From Calliopum simillimum (lineage: Eukaryota > Arthropoda > Insecta > Diptera > Lauxaniidae): a stretch of 64,000 nt of DNA. Of the stretch, positions 10,618 through 21,429 are shown one piece after another (positions within the stretch are counted from its first letter, which is position 1; each line of letters begins with the position of its first letter). The notes below the pieces were generated by a model. It saw nothing but the letters and a program-made list of their open reading frames with translations. It ran no database searches and was not told where the DNA came from. The position numbers and the translations under genes were made by a program. Location of the stretch: positions 24,119,187 to 24,183,186 of the forward strand of contig OX638368.1 in assembly GCA_951812925.1 (NCBI GenBank), given 5' to 3'.

Positions 10618-11930
10618 CAGGGTGGCTGATTCGAAGTGTTACCAATTCAAAAGACTATATTTTTAGTTTTCATGCACAGATTTTATTGATCAAACGCTAT
10701 AATTGTTGAGAAATGTTCAAATTTTAAGAATCTACTTGAGATTTTCGATATGGCCACCTTTGGCCTTAACTATGGCCCGTAGACGGTCGAAGAACGAGTC
10801 GCATGCTGCACGAATTTGATTTTGTGGAAGTTTGCGCCATTCTCGTTGAAGGGCCACTTTTAGCGCATCATCGCTCTGGTATTTTTTAGTCAAGACCTTC
10901 CTGTCCAACATACCCCAGATTGAGAAATCCAGCGGATTCGCATCAGGCGAATTTGAGAGCCATTGTTGAGCAGAAATGAAGCGAGGAACGTTTTTTTCTA
11001 ACCATTCTTGATTCACACGAGCTTTGTGTGACGGTGCCGAGTCTTGTTGAAATGTCCATGGCTTGCGACCGAAATGTTTGCGTGCCCACGGTAGCAAAGC
11101 ACCCTCCAACACTGATTCACGATACACCTGGGCGTTTACTTTGACGCCAGCGGGCAAAAAAACGAGTGGTGAGCGCCCATCAGCAGTCACTGCAGCCCAA
11201 ACCATCACATGCGGTGGTGCCTGCGTCCTGGTGGCCAAACGAACATTCAAATTTTTGTAGGACCTCTCTGTCAAGTAAACCCGATCATTTTGTTCGTTTA
11301 CATATTGCTGGATACAGTAATTTTTCTCATCAAAGAAGACAATTTGTGACAGATTTCCGGCGGCGTGCAAGCGCAACAACTCCTTGGCTCTATCGAGCCT
11401 AACTTTTTTTTGAGCAGGGGTGTGATCATGCGCCTTTTGGAACTTGAGGGCCTTTAGTCCGAGCTTGTTTGACAATATGTGTTGCATTCGTTCACGCGAT
11501 ATTTTCAGCTCGGCAGCCATTTGTCTGCCACTGCGTCTCGGATTTCGCTCAATTCTGGCCTTCACCTTTCGAACCATTTCTGGTGATGTTGCAGTTATTT
11601 TCCGACCACCACCATGTCGTTTGGCAACGCTGCCGGTACCATTGTAACGTGTTATGGTCCGATACACAAACATTTTATTCACTTTTAAATGTTTCAGCTC
11701 ACGAACAATTGCTGGTTGCGATTTTCCAGCCAAATAAAGAGCAATCACACTATTACGTTTGAATTCCATTTCAAAAATTTTGTATTTTCAATAAATTGAC
11801 GCGCAAATGCTTTTGGTTACTTGTTGGCAATAGAATGAACTAACATCATGCCAATTTTTAGACAGCTGTCATGTTCCATCTGTCAGATAAGTCTATCTGA
11901 AGTTGGTAACAGTTCGAATCAGACACCCTG
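10618..11930 (-). mobile_element. maT (DD37D) Tc1/mariner element, copy 2, intact
   Basis: A 1313-base element flanked by TA (10616-10617, 11931-11932). Inverted ends of about 28 bases begin CAGGGTGGCTGATTCGAA at one end and carry a single change (AGACACC for AGCCACC) at the other. The transposase frame inside is full length. It is inserted in the same strand sense as the host gene. Together with copy 1, in opposite orientation 7 kb away, it indicates fairly recent activity. Confidence 0.95.
10732..11769 (-). CDS. maT (DD37D) transposase, intact 345 residues
   Basis: Cut-and-paste transposase acting in the nucleus on its own terminal inverted repeats and inserting at TA. The frame is uninterrupted from MEFKRNSVIALYL to the stop. 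Residues about 5-110 form two helix-turn-helix-like DNA-binding parts separated by a basic GGGRK linker (53-57). The catalytic core shows D147 (VFFDEK), D243 (FQQDSAP) and D281 (NPLDFSIW). D243 and D281 have 37 residues between them, the DD37D signature of maT rather than DD34D of classical mariner. Length fits the family (about 340-350). One oddity is F146 where the sister copy has the more usual S before the first D. Whether it is expressed or active is not shown by the sequence. Confidence 0.93.
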   Translation of the reverse strand: MEFKRNSVIALYLAGKSQPAIVRELKHLKVNKMFVYRTITRYNGTGSVAKRHGGGRKITATSPEMVRKVKARIERNPRRSGRQMAAELKISRERMQHILSNKLGLKALKFQKAHDHTPAQKKVRLDRAKELLRLHAAGNLSQIVFFDEKNYCIQQYVNEQNDRVYLTERSYKNLNVRLATRTQAPPHVMVWAAVTADGRSPLVFLPAGVKVNAQVYRESVLEGALLPWARKHFGRKPWTFQQDSAPSHKARVNQEWLEKNVPRFISAQQWLSNSPDANPLDFSIWGMLDRKVLTKKYQSDDALKVALQREWRKLPQNQIRAACDSFFDRLRAIVKAKGGHIENLK

Positions 11931-11932
11931 TA

Positions 11933-12525
11933 GTAAGCAAATCAGACTGCCACGCCATCTCATCTTTTTGATGCTGTATAGAGAATTTTATTTGAAGTCT
12001 GAACAAAGACTTCTATTTATATGGATTTTTTTTTTCGTTTACTTAAAATGACACAAAGAATGAAATAAAAAGTGTATGTATAATACAAATAAAGTAATGA
12101 ATAGCAATTAAATTTGATGATGAGTCACTTTTAGAGCTGGGGCAGGCTATATGTTTATGTCCAACCTCAAAAAAACAAAACAAAAATATAGTCAACTGAA
12201 TTTTAACTAGCTAAAGGTGAAAGAAATAACAAAAATAAAATTACAAAAAAAAAAAAAAATAAAGTGTTTAAAATAAAAAATTCACCGGGAACGCTGACAA
12301 AAAAAAAATAAATGACTTAAAAAAATTATGCGCTCGAAAAAACAAAATTGTGTGATAAATATGTTTGTACAATTACTTAAAGAAATCATAAAAATGAGAC
12401 AAAAAGAAAACATAGAAAATAACGTGAAAAAAAATACCATTTTCATAGCCACATTTTCATGTAACATAAAAAAACATCAAAATATATTTTTTGTACTTGC
12501 ATCATTTATTTAAAAAAGTGGGGTA
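11933..12525. other. AT-rich intronic DNA, nothing identified
   Basis: A-rich low-complexity sequence (A runs near 12246-12260 and 12299-12309). The 61-codon frames on both strands here come from base composition. Confidence 0.4.
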
Positions 12526-12599
12526 GGGTACATTTAAGGGCAAAAGTTATGTCATACATATTTTTTGCCATAAAAATCGTTTATTTCAGCGACATTATT

Positions 12600-12900
12600 T
12601 TTATACCCTACACCAAAGGTATGTATATTCACTTTGTCCTTCCGTTTGTAACGCTGAGAAGGAGGCGTGGCAGATATAGCAAAGTATATATATTCTTGAT
12701 CAGCGTCACCTCCTGAGTCGATATAGCCATGTCCTTCTGTCTGTCTGGTTGGGTGGCTGGTTGGCTTGATTGAAAATGAGCGAAATCGGTCAACGGACAC
12801 GCCTACCGCCCATGCCAAAAAAATATATTCAAAATGCAATAATAAGAGCATTATTTGCGATAACAGAAGCAAAATACACATAAATACTAGGGAAAGTAAG
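12600..12900 (+). repeat. Dispersed repeat resembling fly INE-1/SGM-type sequences
   Basis: Begins TATACCCTACACC and includes TATTCTTGATCAGCGTCACC, GAGTCGATATAGCCATGTCC and CTTCTGTCTGTCTGG. These phrases resemble the short Helitron-related intron repeats of flies. A partial reverse copy lies at 43080-43440. Class assignment is by resemblance only. Confidence 0.55.
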
Positions 12901-12927
12901 CAAAAGCTCTAAACAAAAACTAGGCGA

Positions 12928-13260
12928 ACTCGAAGTAGAGGGCGTGGCACCTCCCATATAAACAAACGTTTCAAAATGTTATGCGGAAAGCGTTTTTTGA
13001 GATAACACAACCAAATTTCACTCAAACACGAAGAACATTAATTGTAAACTCTGAGCTTAAAGTAGGCGAAGTAGGATTAGAGGGCGTGGCACCTCCTATA
13101 TACGCAAAAGTTTCAAAATGCTACACTGAAAGATTTTTTTAAGAAAACCTAACCGAATTTTACTCAAACACTCAGAACAGTAAATGCAAGCTCTACGCAA
13201 AATCAAGGTAAGCTCGGAGGCGAGAGCGTGGCACTTCCCATATAAGCAATTTCTTCTTAT
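12928..13260 (+). repeat. Tandem 142-base units with GGGCGTGGCACCTCCCATAT
   Basis: Three consecutive units: the anchor GGCGTGGCAC lies at 12941 and 13083 and its variant AGCGTGGCAC at 13225, exactly 142 bases apart each time. Between anchors the text GTTTCAAAATG...CTCAAACAC..GAACA...AAGCTC is conserved. A single unit in reverse orientation occurs at about 17655-17735. Confidence 0.85.
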
Positions 13261-13460
13261 ACTCTCCTAATAATATACTTGAAATGCAGTGTAGGGTATT
13301 TAGTTTTTGGCCAGGCCAAAGATACCGCCCTTACTAGTTTCAATTTAATGACATCAATTCCACACCATCAAGTTTACTTCGCGCGAACACAGCAATCAAT
13401 TTTATACATTTCTAACAAAATGTCAGCCAATTCATATTAAGACATTACTTCTGTATCTTC

Positions 13461-13875
13461 AAAATGAACGCTTCTCTTAATGAATAAGATATTTTTCATG
13501 AAAACTCATAAGTTTGTTGTATTTTCATTAATAGCAACTACAAACTTATTTTTTCAGGAAAATATTGCTGAATCCTTACAGATTTTAGTTATTTATGAAA
13601 AGTTTTTTTAGTTGTTGCAGAAGTTTTAGAAAAAAATGCTTTTTAAAGGTATTTTTTTAGATGGTGCTGAATTTTTTGGTATTTTTTTTTTTTTTCGACT
13701 ACAGCGATTACAAAAATATTTTAACTGGAAATTATTCTTGAACCTTTAGAGATTTTAATGTATACTCAAAATACATTCTAGAAATTGCAGAAGTGTGTTG
13801 TGTTTCAGACTATAATGACGACACACACTGGTTCAAAAACCCTAAAAGCTTGCCAAAAGTCGAAATCATTAAAGT
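13461..13875. other. AT-rich intronic DNA, nothing identified
   Basis: T-rich sequence with a T run at about 13680-13695. No frame or repeat end stands out. Confidence 0.4.
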
Positions 13876-14100
13876 TTCGAGACGAAATTTTTTACATGGG
13901 GGTTTTTGAGGTCGCTGATTACGAATCTGACATTAGATTTTTAAAAAAGAAAATGGCGGATTCAAAATCGCGGACGATTTGCATAAATAATCAACTAAAT
14001 CTAACCTAAAAATTTTCTCGGGGGTTTTTGGGGTCACTGATTACGAGTCTGATATTAGATTTTTTAAAAACAAAATGGCTTATTCGAAATGGCAAAAAAC
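13876..14100 (+). repeat. Two tandem ~122-base units with GGTTTTTGAGGTCGCTGATT
   Basis: The block GGTTTTTG(A/G)GGTC(G/A)CTGATTACGA followed by TCTGA(C/T)ATTAGATTTTT occurs at 13901 and again at 14023, giving a period of 122 bases. The flanking segments (AAAATGGC(G/T)(G/T)ATTC) are repeated too. The block has the look of a widespread insect repeat, but I cannot verify that here. Confidence 0.8.
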
Positions 14101-16780
14101 AACACCTGCACAATTTTTATGTCTAATTTAAAAATTTATTTCAAAACCTTTATTTCGACAGAGTTGTGAGCACCGGTAAATTGATCTACATAAAATTGGG
14201 TTTTAGATTCCTTTATCATGGAGTATAAGCTGTATAATAACATAAAAATTTTATCATCTTGGGCGAGCAATACATGTTGGCAATTGGCAAGCAATATGAG
14301 CTAAATTTTCCTATGGGCGCTTCAGAAAAAAACGCGTCGAACGAAAAAGGCAAAAAAAGGCAACTCAATTTTTTTATATGTGTTAGTGAAGATATCAATC
14401 TTCTTAAATCCAAAAAATCTAGGTGGTATGACGTGGTATAAATTAGTTCTGGGCTTTTTTCATAGCCCTTGCAAGCTGATTTTGTGAAATAATTTGATTT
14501 TAAGTTAATCACAATTATCAAAAAAGTATAAATTATTGCAAGTTTTGAATGTAAATGTTCGATAGTATTTTCTTTTATGAAGAGATTCCATGCTCAAACA
14601 CTAAAATCGGTTCAGTTTTACAGTCACCATACAATTTTTACAGTGAACACTAAATTTTTATTTTTAACTCACAGAATTTTGCGTCTGAGAAGCGTTCTTT
14701 TGGATAGATCCCAAGAGCATTGTAGGAATACCTGGACCTCTCTTACAAATTTTTTGAGGTCTATAAATATGTGTTAGATAATACGGTACAAAAAAGTTAG
14801 TTCAAAAAAACTTTTTTTTTCGACTTTTGGCCAGCTTTTAAAGATTTTGAACCAGTGTCCGACACCAAACTGATTTTTGCAGAAAAGTATACTGGAAGTT
14901 TTACACATGTTATTGCTAAACAAAGACAGTGCTGTTTCTTTCACACCCAGATTTCTTCTTTTTCTTCACTGCAACTGCTGCTCAAGATGTCTAGCATATT
15001 TCTCAAAAAGGCAGTGACCAGCAAAATAATCAACCGTCTATCCACATTTGTTAACAAATTTCAATTTGAGGAGGGTTACTCGATTTCCAAGGTACTGAGA
15101 ATTAGATGATTTGAGCTGTTATACTTTGATCCATAACAAGGCAGTTTTTGGATTGAAAGCTAAATTTGTTGCCGCTTTCTTGACGCGTAAATTTATTAAC
15201 CTGCCAATTTTCCTACTTTTGTCAAAAGGGTTCTTTCAGAAGTAAAGTGCTTTTAAATCTTTTCTTGATATAGTTTTCAAGAATAATATGTACTTAAGAA
15301 TTTAAAGTTTTATGAGAAAAGTAGCCAAACTCCCTCTTGTGCAAGAGATTGGAAGGAAGGAGTTTTGAGCTAAAAATTAAGCTTGCAACATACTATTAGG
15401 GATATGTCATGAGATTTCTGTTTCTTGTCTAATTAGGAAGCTTTTAACCAAAATGTGACTTTCTGTGACGTATCATTGTTTAAAAGCCAGTAACTTGAAT
15501 GAATGATTCTATATATGAGCAGAGAATTCTGAAAGCAACAAAGATATCCTGTAAAGAACAGGTAGGATGCCTTAAATGCCTTAAATTCTTCCGACTTTTC
15601 AATCAAATAGGCATATTGAGCGGAGTATATTATCTATGGATCAACATTTTCCTTTAGATTACAACCATATAGACTTTCCAAAGTTAGGAAAAAGATTAGG
15701 AGTGAGATAGGCTTTAAGACTTTAAACTTTAAGTTCTACAAAGTTGTGTGTATTCGTTATAAAAACTACAGTGGCGTGCCTCTAACTGGAAGAAACTAAC
15801 TGGTACAAAATACTATTCTATTACTCAAATGGTCAATTGAACTGAAGAACAATAAAAAATCATTACAAAGTAAATAATTTTTGATCTGATATGAAAACTT
15901 TGCAAAATCAGAGCTAAAAAAAGGATTTTACATCACAAAAGATCTGAGCACAAAGACCTTTGCCCGGCGCTAAAGATCATTATCTTCTCTAAAGTATTAG
16001 TAACTAAACTAAATAATCACAATGACTAAGACAGTGACCCTCAAATGGGTTGGCAGTCGCATAAAAAATTAAGTATTGCTTGTTTATAGTTTTCACAATT
16101 CACTTTTTTGTTGTTTTTTTTTTTTTTTTAATGAAACCGGTTTTTCGTGATTAATTATTTAGTTCGACAGACAGCAATTTACAATAAATTTTTGTAAGTA
16201 TTTTTAATGTAATTAAAAATAAAAAAAAAATAAATCTGAAAAACAAGTTCTTTTTTATGTACACTATCGCTGATTTAATAAATGAGCCCTTTTTATTTAT
16301 TTACTTTTTGTTTTTTTTTGTTTTAACACGATCGATGACTAGAGCTGGCAAAAATTTTAATTATTTTTGTTTTTGTATTTGAACAACAATTCAATGAACG
16401 CGCCCTTTTTGTATGTCAACAGCGTTGATTTCGCACCCAGTCAAAGTATAGGCAGCGCAGTAAAAGAATGCTTTCGTACGGCGTGTGCGTACTTCTCAGC
16501 AGTGAGTCTTTATTGTCTAGTTTTATCTAACGATTCTAATACTACACAATGAGACAAACAAAAAGTACTATATGAATTTTTGCGATATCAAGTTTGGTTT
16601 TCGAGTTATAACTTGTATAATTTATAATAGTGACCAGTTTAATATCGAACAGTTTTAACACACGATTCTTGTAGTATTCAATGTGTTAAGCAATATATGT
16701 TAGATATTTTTCTTGATAACTTGGCTATGAACTAAGTTACAGTACGTGAAAGTTTTAGTTTTAAGCCTTTTATGTATGTT
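14101..16780. other. Intronic DNA, no gene supported
   Basis: Several 60-84-codon frames occur (for example 14855-15109 on plus) but none has family resemblance, splice sites in place or codon periodicity I can defend. A T run lies near 16112-16129. Confidence 0.4.
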
Positions 16781-16784
16781 AAAC

Positions 16785-17040
16785 TTCAAATAACTCGGAA
16801 ACTAAGAGAGATATCAAAAAATTATATATAACATTTTCTTTTTGTTTTATCGAGTTTTGCGTGAATCTAGAGCTCTAGAAACTAATTTATCTCGCAAATT
16901 TTGGGGAAAGCATATTTTATGCTTTTCACTAAGACACTTTAGTTAAACAACAAATATCTCATAAACCAACCGTGGTATCAAAAAATTTTACACAAAATTT
17001 TCTGTTTATCACATCGAGTTTTATTAGAATCTGTTAACAA
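16785..17040 (+). repeat. Pair of ~164-base degenerate tandem units
   Basis: The block ATATCAAAAAATTATA...CATTTTCT...CGAGTTTTGCGTGAATCT (CGAG at 16851) is echoed by TATCAAAAAATTTTACACAA...CGAGTTTTATTAGAATCT (CGAG at 17015). Confidence 0.55.
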
Positions 17041-17654
17041 TATGGGTGTAGGTAATTCTTTCAAAAATTTTACTGTATGTATTTTTGTACAACTCTGGCT
17101 GTTGACTGTAGTTTGTTTTCTTTTTAACACAAGTTTTCATCGGTTTTTTTTTTTAAATGTTTTCAAAGTCAAGGCTAAGCTTAATTTTCGCTTTTTTTTT
17201 TTGTCTTATTTTACAGTACATAAACATTGTTTTGTTTGTCTTTTTTATTTTTATGTTTTTTCACTTGTTGTTTCTTACATATTTGTTTTCTTGTAATTCA
17301 ACACTTGATGAATTTTGTGATAATGTTGTTGTTGTTGTTGCTGTTATTGTTGGTGTCTTGATTTTTTGTATTTGGACACCGATTGACAACAACATTAAAT
17401 TAGCAAACAAAAGAGCAACAAAAAACAAAAAAAATCTAAGGCGCGTGTAAGAAGTAACGAACTTTAATGCTGAAAATGTTAATGTAAACAATACAAATAG
17501 AAATATTTACCAAAAAAACTTAAAATTTAAAAAAATTATTAAAAAAACTAAAAAAATAAAAATTTTGGGGAACGTTTCTGTGTAAAATTTATTTTGTTCA
17601 ATAAAATTTTGGTCAAAAATCAAAGACTAATCATAAGACTAATTCATGAAAAAA
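17041..17654. other. AT-rich intronic DNA with a GTT microsatellite
   Basis: T-rich sequence; GTTGTTGTTGTTGCTGTTAT at about 17325-17350. The open frames here are low-complexity (Phe/Leu/Val-rich) and unsupported. Confidence 0.45.
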
Positions 17655-17735
17655 CTAGTAAGGGTGTAACATTTTTGAAAATGTTGTTGGTATGGGAGGT
17701 GCCACGCCCTCTTGTCCGAGTTCACTCTTCAGGTA
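17655..17735 (-). repeat. Single reverse unit of the 142-base repeat
   Basis: Contains GGGAGGTGCCACGCCCTCTT followed by GTCCGAGTTCAC, the reverse complement of the unit start seen at 12928-12960, including the downstream TTCAAAAATG. Confidence 0.7.
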
Positions 17736-18472
17736 CGACATGTTAAAATCTCTATTAGATCATTTTGCTTAAGCCTTCACGATTACAACAAGAAATTTAA
17801 TTTTTGCCGATAATAATAGTAACAATAACTTTAAAACAAGCACTGCACTGCAATCAAACCAAGAGTGAGCTGCTATAAGATGAGCAGCGCCCAGCTGGTT
17901 GTAATATTAAGCTCTGCTCGACGTATCTTACCTTTGCTTTCAATGCTACACAAAACTCAACGTCGGTTTGCTAACAGTTGTAGCTAGTATAACAGCTGTT
18001 CTCGTTGTTTCTTTTCCCCTCATTCACAGGGTGCACTGAAATTTATTTAGTATACCGAAAATGCATTGCATGTTTTTAGGCATTTAGTATTTTTGTGCTT
18101 GTGCAACACTATATTCATGTATCATGATGCATTTCATAGTTTGGACGAGCAAGGCTCAACTCTTTGAACACCACCTATAACACAATGAATGCTATTTATT
18201 CATACACTCCAGTTCTGCATTGTCCTTATGAAATATGATTGTACTCAATACAATTTCTTCTGGATGAAATATACTGTATTAGAAAATAGGTACTTATTTT
18301 ACATAAATAATAAAAACTTTAACAACTTAATAGAAATAAAAATTAAATGAAAATAAATAAAATACAATTTTGATGTGAATTGGTACTTGCTGTCATATAC
18401 GAGTATATAATTAAATAAATACATAAAAATAATTTTAAAAATAACGAGATTGACATATAAAGGGGTACTCAC
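17736..18472. other. Intronic DNA, nothing firm
   Basis: A moderately GC-richer patch (17860-18050) has a GTAAGATAC donor-like site on minus, but the frame that would follow the 18473-18509 exon meets a stop. The remainder is AT-rich. Confidence 0.4.
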
Positions 18473-18509
18473 TTTGCACAGCTAATTGTTGCTGATGCGC
18501 CGCAGCTCG
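18473..18509 (-). CDS. 37-base coding exon of the minus-strand host gene
   Basis: The acceptor is GTTTGTTTTTTTTCAG (long T tract then AG at 18511-18510) and the donor is GCAAA|GTGAGTAC (18472 downward), both strong. In the phase delivered by the upstream exons (61303-61425 or 23212-23364, both ending in phase 0) it reads RAAAHQQQLAVQ plus one base, with no stop. That makes it a plausible shared exon following two alternative starts. The Ala/Gln-rich basic peptide continues naturally from ...SEADKRKA of the upstream exon. The next exon is not visible and is presumably beyond the left edge. The gene is unidentified. The main doubt is the small size, because a 37-base match can arise by chance, but both splice sites and the open phase argue against that. 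Confidence 0.6.
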
Positions 18510-19351
18510 CTGAAAAAAAACAAACCGGGAAGAACATTATTCAAACTGGTGAATCTGAGAGTATTTATTTGATTTAAAATTATATGTAAATATATATTTG
18601 CAAAATGATTATGTCAACAATAACAATAAATCACCGAATTTCAATTATTACAACTGGCTTCATAATTGATAATTTTGTTTTTCTTGGTAATTTTTTTTTA
18701 CTTTGAACAAAAACCGCCCACGCAAAAACTCCTTGAAAATTCGTGCACAATTTTTTAAAACATGAAAAATTTCATACTTTAAGTTGTGTAAATAAATAAA
18801 TTACTTAAATAAATAATAAATAATGAAAATTTGCATTTTATTGATCTATGTAAATAAACAACAGCAGCGTAATTGCGTTTTGCGCAAAATTTTGTAGAGG
18901 AAAAAAGGATCATTTCATTTCACATTTTCAAAATACATATTATAGTTAAATATTAAATTTAAATGTTTCATTTTAGTTTTGAAAAACAACAAGTGAAATT
19001 TTGAAAATTTTGGTCGAAATCCAATTTTTAAAATTAATTTATTATTTAGCAACTTGTGCCGCAATTCGTATGTATGAATTATCTTATTTATTATTTTATT
19101 GTTTTCTTTTTTTTGTCTTCTGTATAATTTGATTTTAACGCCAAAATAATGCATTTCTTTGTGTATTTATAGAATTGTTGATTTATAAAATAATTCTAGT
19201 GACGTCAGTGGCGTGACAGCTGTTTCATTTGCCAAGAAAGTTGTTGTCTGATTTTTATTGTTATTAACAAATAAAATATTTAATCAACATTTTTAGTAAA
19301 AGTATTATGATACTAAGCACACGAGAAAATCCAAGAAATTTTTGAAATAGA
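18510..19351. other. AT-rich intronic DNA, nothing identified
   Basis: Extremely AT-rich; open frames (for example 18915-19154 on minus) are Lys/Ile/Asn/Phe-rich and composition-driven. Confidence 0.45.
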
Positions 19352-20450
19352 CGCTGAAAAAATACCCGTGTCTCGTTTCCTGAGCACGTCAGATCGATTA
19401 TTGAAGTTTTTGAACCCACTGTACATGAAAAAAACAAAAGTAACGCATTCTCGTGTTAAATCGATGAATTTAACTATATGATCCTTACATCTGAGGTGTA
19501 TCATGTGTTCAGCAAACTTATGCAGGGTATTGCGAGGAATATTTTTGCAGAAAATATTAACCCTCCACATCCCCCACACATGGGTCATTTGTACCCTTTC
19601 CTTAAAAAGGTAGAAAAATGACACCTATAACAGGGGAATATTAAGTCAGTATGTACTACAGAAATATTTGCCATACAATTTCACTTTTAGTTGCTGAATA
19701 CTAAAAGGTCAAAATTTCATTCCGAAAATTGTTAAAACCAATAAGGACTTTTAGAGTCAATATTTTCCAAATTTCACCCCACTGTAAAACTCTAAAACTA
19801 CATTTTAGATAAAACTCGTTGTCACAAGATCATAACGAAATCACACAAGGACAATTTTTCTAGAACATATTAACCCATTATATCCTGTTTTAATGGGTCT
19901 CTTAGACCCCTTTTTCTAAAAACTGGGCTAAAATGGGTCAAAATATTCTACGGAAAATTTTACTAGGAGTTACCACAGACGAAAAATTCTTAAAACGGGA
20001 AGCGCCTCAGAGATGTAATAAATATGCAATGTGAGAAGTCCTAAATGGATTTTCCGATTTTTTGGTTTTTGGGAAAAAATTTCGAGTTTTTAGTGTTCAA
20101 CAACTAGTTTTATAACAAATATTTCTGTTGTACTTACTGACTCAATATTCTCCCGTTTTAGATGTAATTTTTGTACCTTTTTAAGAAAAGGGTAAAAATT
20201 ACCCATGTGTGGGGGATGTAGAGTGTTAAAATTTGCTACAAAAATATTCCTCGCAATGTCTTGCAAAAGTTTGCTGAACACATGTTACACCTCAGATGTA
20301 AGGATCATATAGCTAAATTCATCGATTTAACACAAGAATGCGTTATTTTTGTTTTTTTCATGTACAGTGGGCTTAAAAACTTCAAAGATCGATTAAAAAA
20401 ATCTGACGTGCTGGAGCAAAACGACGAGCTACGGGTAATTTTTTTTCAGT
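19352..20450. mobile_element. Long inverted repeat with opposed TTAA ends (piggyBac-like or foldback)
   Basis: Arms of about 360 bases (19352-19712 and 20090-20450) are inverted copies of each other, starting CTGAAAAAATACCCGT on the left. Inside each arm is a TTAA-type end facing inward: TTAACCCTCCACATCCCCCA near 19558, and its inverted mate CATGTGTGGGGGATGTAGAG then TGTTAA near 20200-20227. The spacer holds another TTAACCCATTATATCCTGTT block (19870) that is shared with 60432. TTAA plus CCC is the usual end of piggyBac-like elements. Open frames in the arms encode a similar peptide (LRCKDHI.KFIDLT), but every base difference between the arms in that stretch changes an amino acid, so they look non-coding. 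Confidence 0.65.
19735..19995 (+). repeat. Dispersed repeat shared with 60290-60545
   Basis: Contains AATTTTTCTAGAACATATTA then ACCCATTATATCCTGTTTTA, and AAAATATTCTACGGAAAATT further on. The same order is seen at 60405-60540 with substitutions. Confidence 0.7.
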
Positions 20451-21190
20451 ACCTTGTTTAAGGATTTTTTGGCTTTTCTCATGTTTTTTTTTTGTCTCAG
20501 ACCGTGTTATATAAATGCAGCCATATATGCAACTCTGAAATTTTTGTGTACATTGTTAGGCGAAGAAAAGTTCCATTTACCACAAACTTCTAAGTTGCAT
20601 CCGTCTTTAGATATGAATCAAAGAAATATGAAAAATTAACATTTTCATATGTGCTTAGTGCAATAATTTAATGTTACTCATAAGCCACGTATGACTAAAC
20701 AAATCATTCATATTAAATATAAAAAGAAATTAGTTCCATAGTGTTGAAAATTTTCAAAGTTACTTCTCAATTTCATTAGATATACCAGAGTAATGCATTA
20801 TTTTAGTAAACAAATCATGTAATTCTTCATTAATTACTTTTTTTTTGCGTTATTCAAGAAAATTATGTACGAAATTTTATTTGAAAGTTTTTAGTAATTT
20901 TTATTGTCATTTATCTGCGGAAAACTGACTTTTAGTCTGTGATACGTCAAGATCTGTTTTTGCTTTTGAAACATGTAATTTGTATTTTGTGTCACTTGAA
21001 TTGTGTGTCAAAATAAATTATAGAAATAAATTGAATTTATGAATTAATTTTTTTTAATGTTGTTATGAATGTAATTTAACTTTGTTTACTTTATTTTAAG
21101 AAATTATACTTAAGCTCTAATAAAAAAAAAAAAAATATTACTATGTGTGGACTACACACGAAACCATTGGTTGAAGACTAGTTGTCAAAA
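20451..21190. other. AT-rich intronic DNA, nothing identified
   Basis: No repeat ends or supported frames. T and A runs near 20838 and 21121. Confidence 0.4.
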
Positions 21191-21195
21191 GACTA

Positions 21196-21236
21196 CTTCA
21201 TACTACATCTAGCCCTTCATACTACATCTAGCCCCG
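21196..21236 (+). repeat. 19-base tandem duplication
   Basis: CTTCATACTACATCTAGCC is present twice in direct succession. Confidence 0.95.
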
Positions 21237-21429
21237 GACTGGTGCAAACGTAATGTAGAAGGGGACCGTTGAAATTTTGTAGGACATCAATACACAAAAA
21301 GGAACAGTTGCTTGCATGAAAAAGGGATTGAAGTCGGACTAGTAACGGTTGGTAGAGAACTAGTTATTAAACTACAATTGCACTAGTCCGTTTGACTGCA
21401 GGGTATGAATAGAAGTGGAGGGTCTTATT

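Larger units (their letters stand above)
12526..13460 (+). repeat. MITE copy split by an INE-1/SGM-like repeat
   Basis: The left side (GGCAAAAGTTATGTCATACA, 12540-12559) and right side (ATCAATTCCACACCATCAAG, then AAGACATTACTT near 13440) match the two ends of the 197-base MITE at 46141-46337. The 700+ bases between them are a different repeat (12600-13255). The simplest reading is insertion of the second repeat into the MITE. Confidence 0.5.

Noticed and set aside
14259..15109. Plus frames of 60-84 codons as possible genes
   Set aside because: No family resemblance, splice support or coding-like composition beyond chance in AT-rich DNA.
17942..18035. Possible next host-gene exon (acceptor TTTCAG, donor AAAG|GTAAGATAC)
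   Set aside because: Weak polypyrimidine tract, and the phase delivered by the 18473-18509 exon meets a TAG inside.
19313..20461. Paired peptides in the inverted arms as a possible conserved small protein
   Set aside because: In the shared stretch all the base differences between arms change the amino acid, which argues against selection on the protein.
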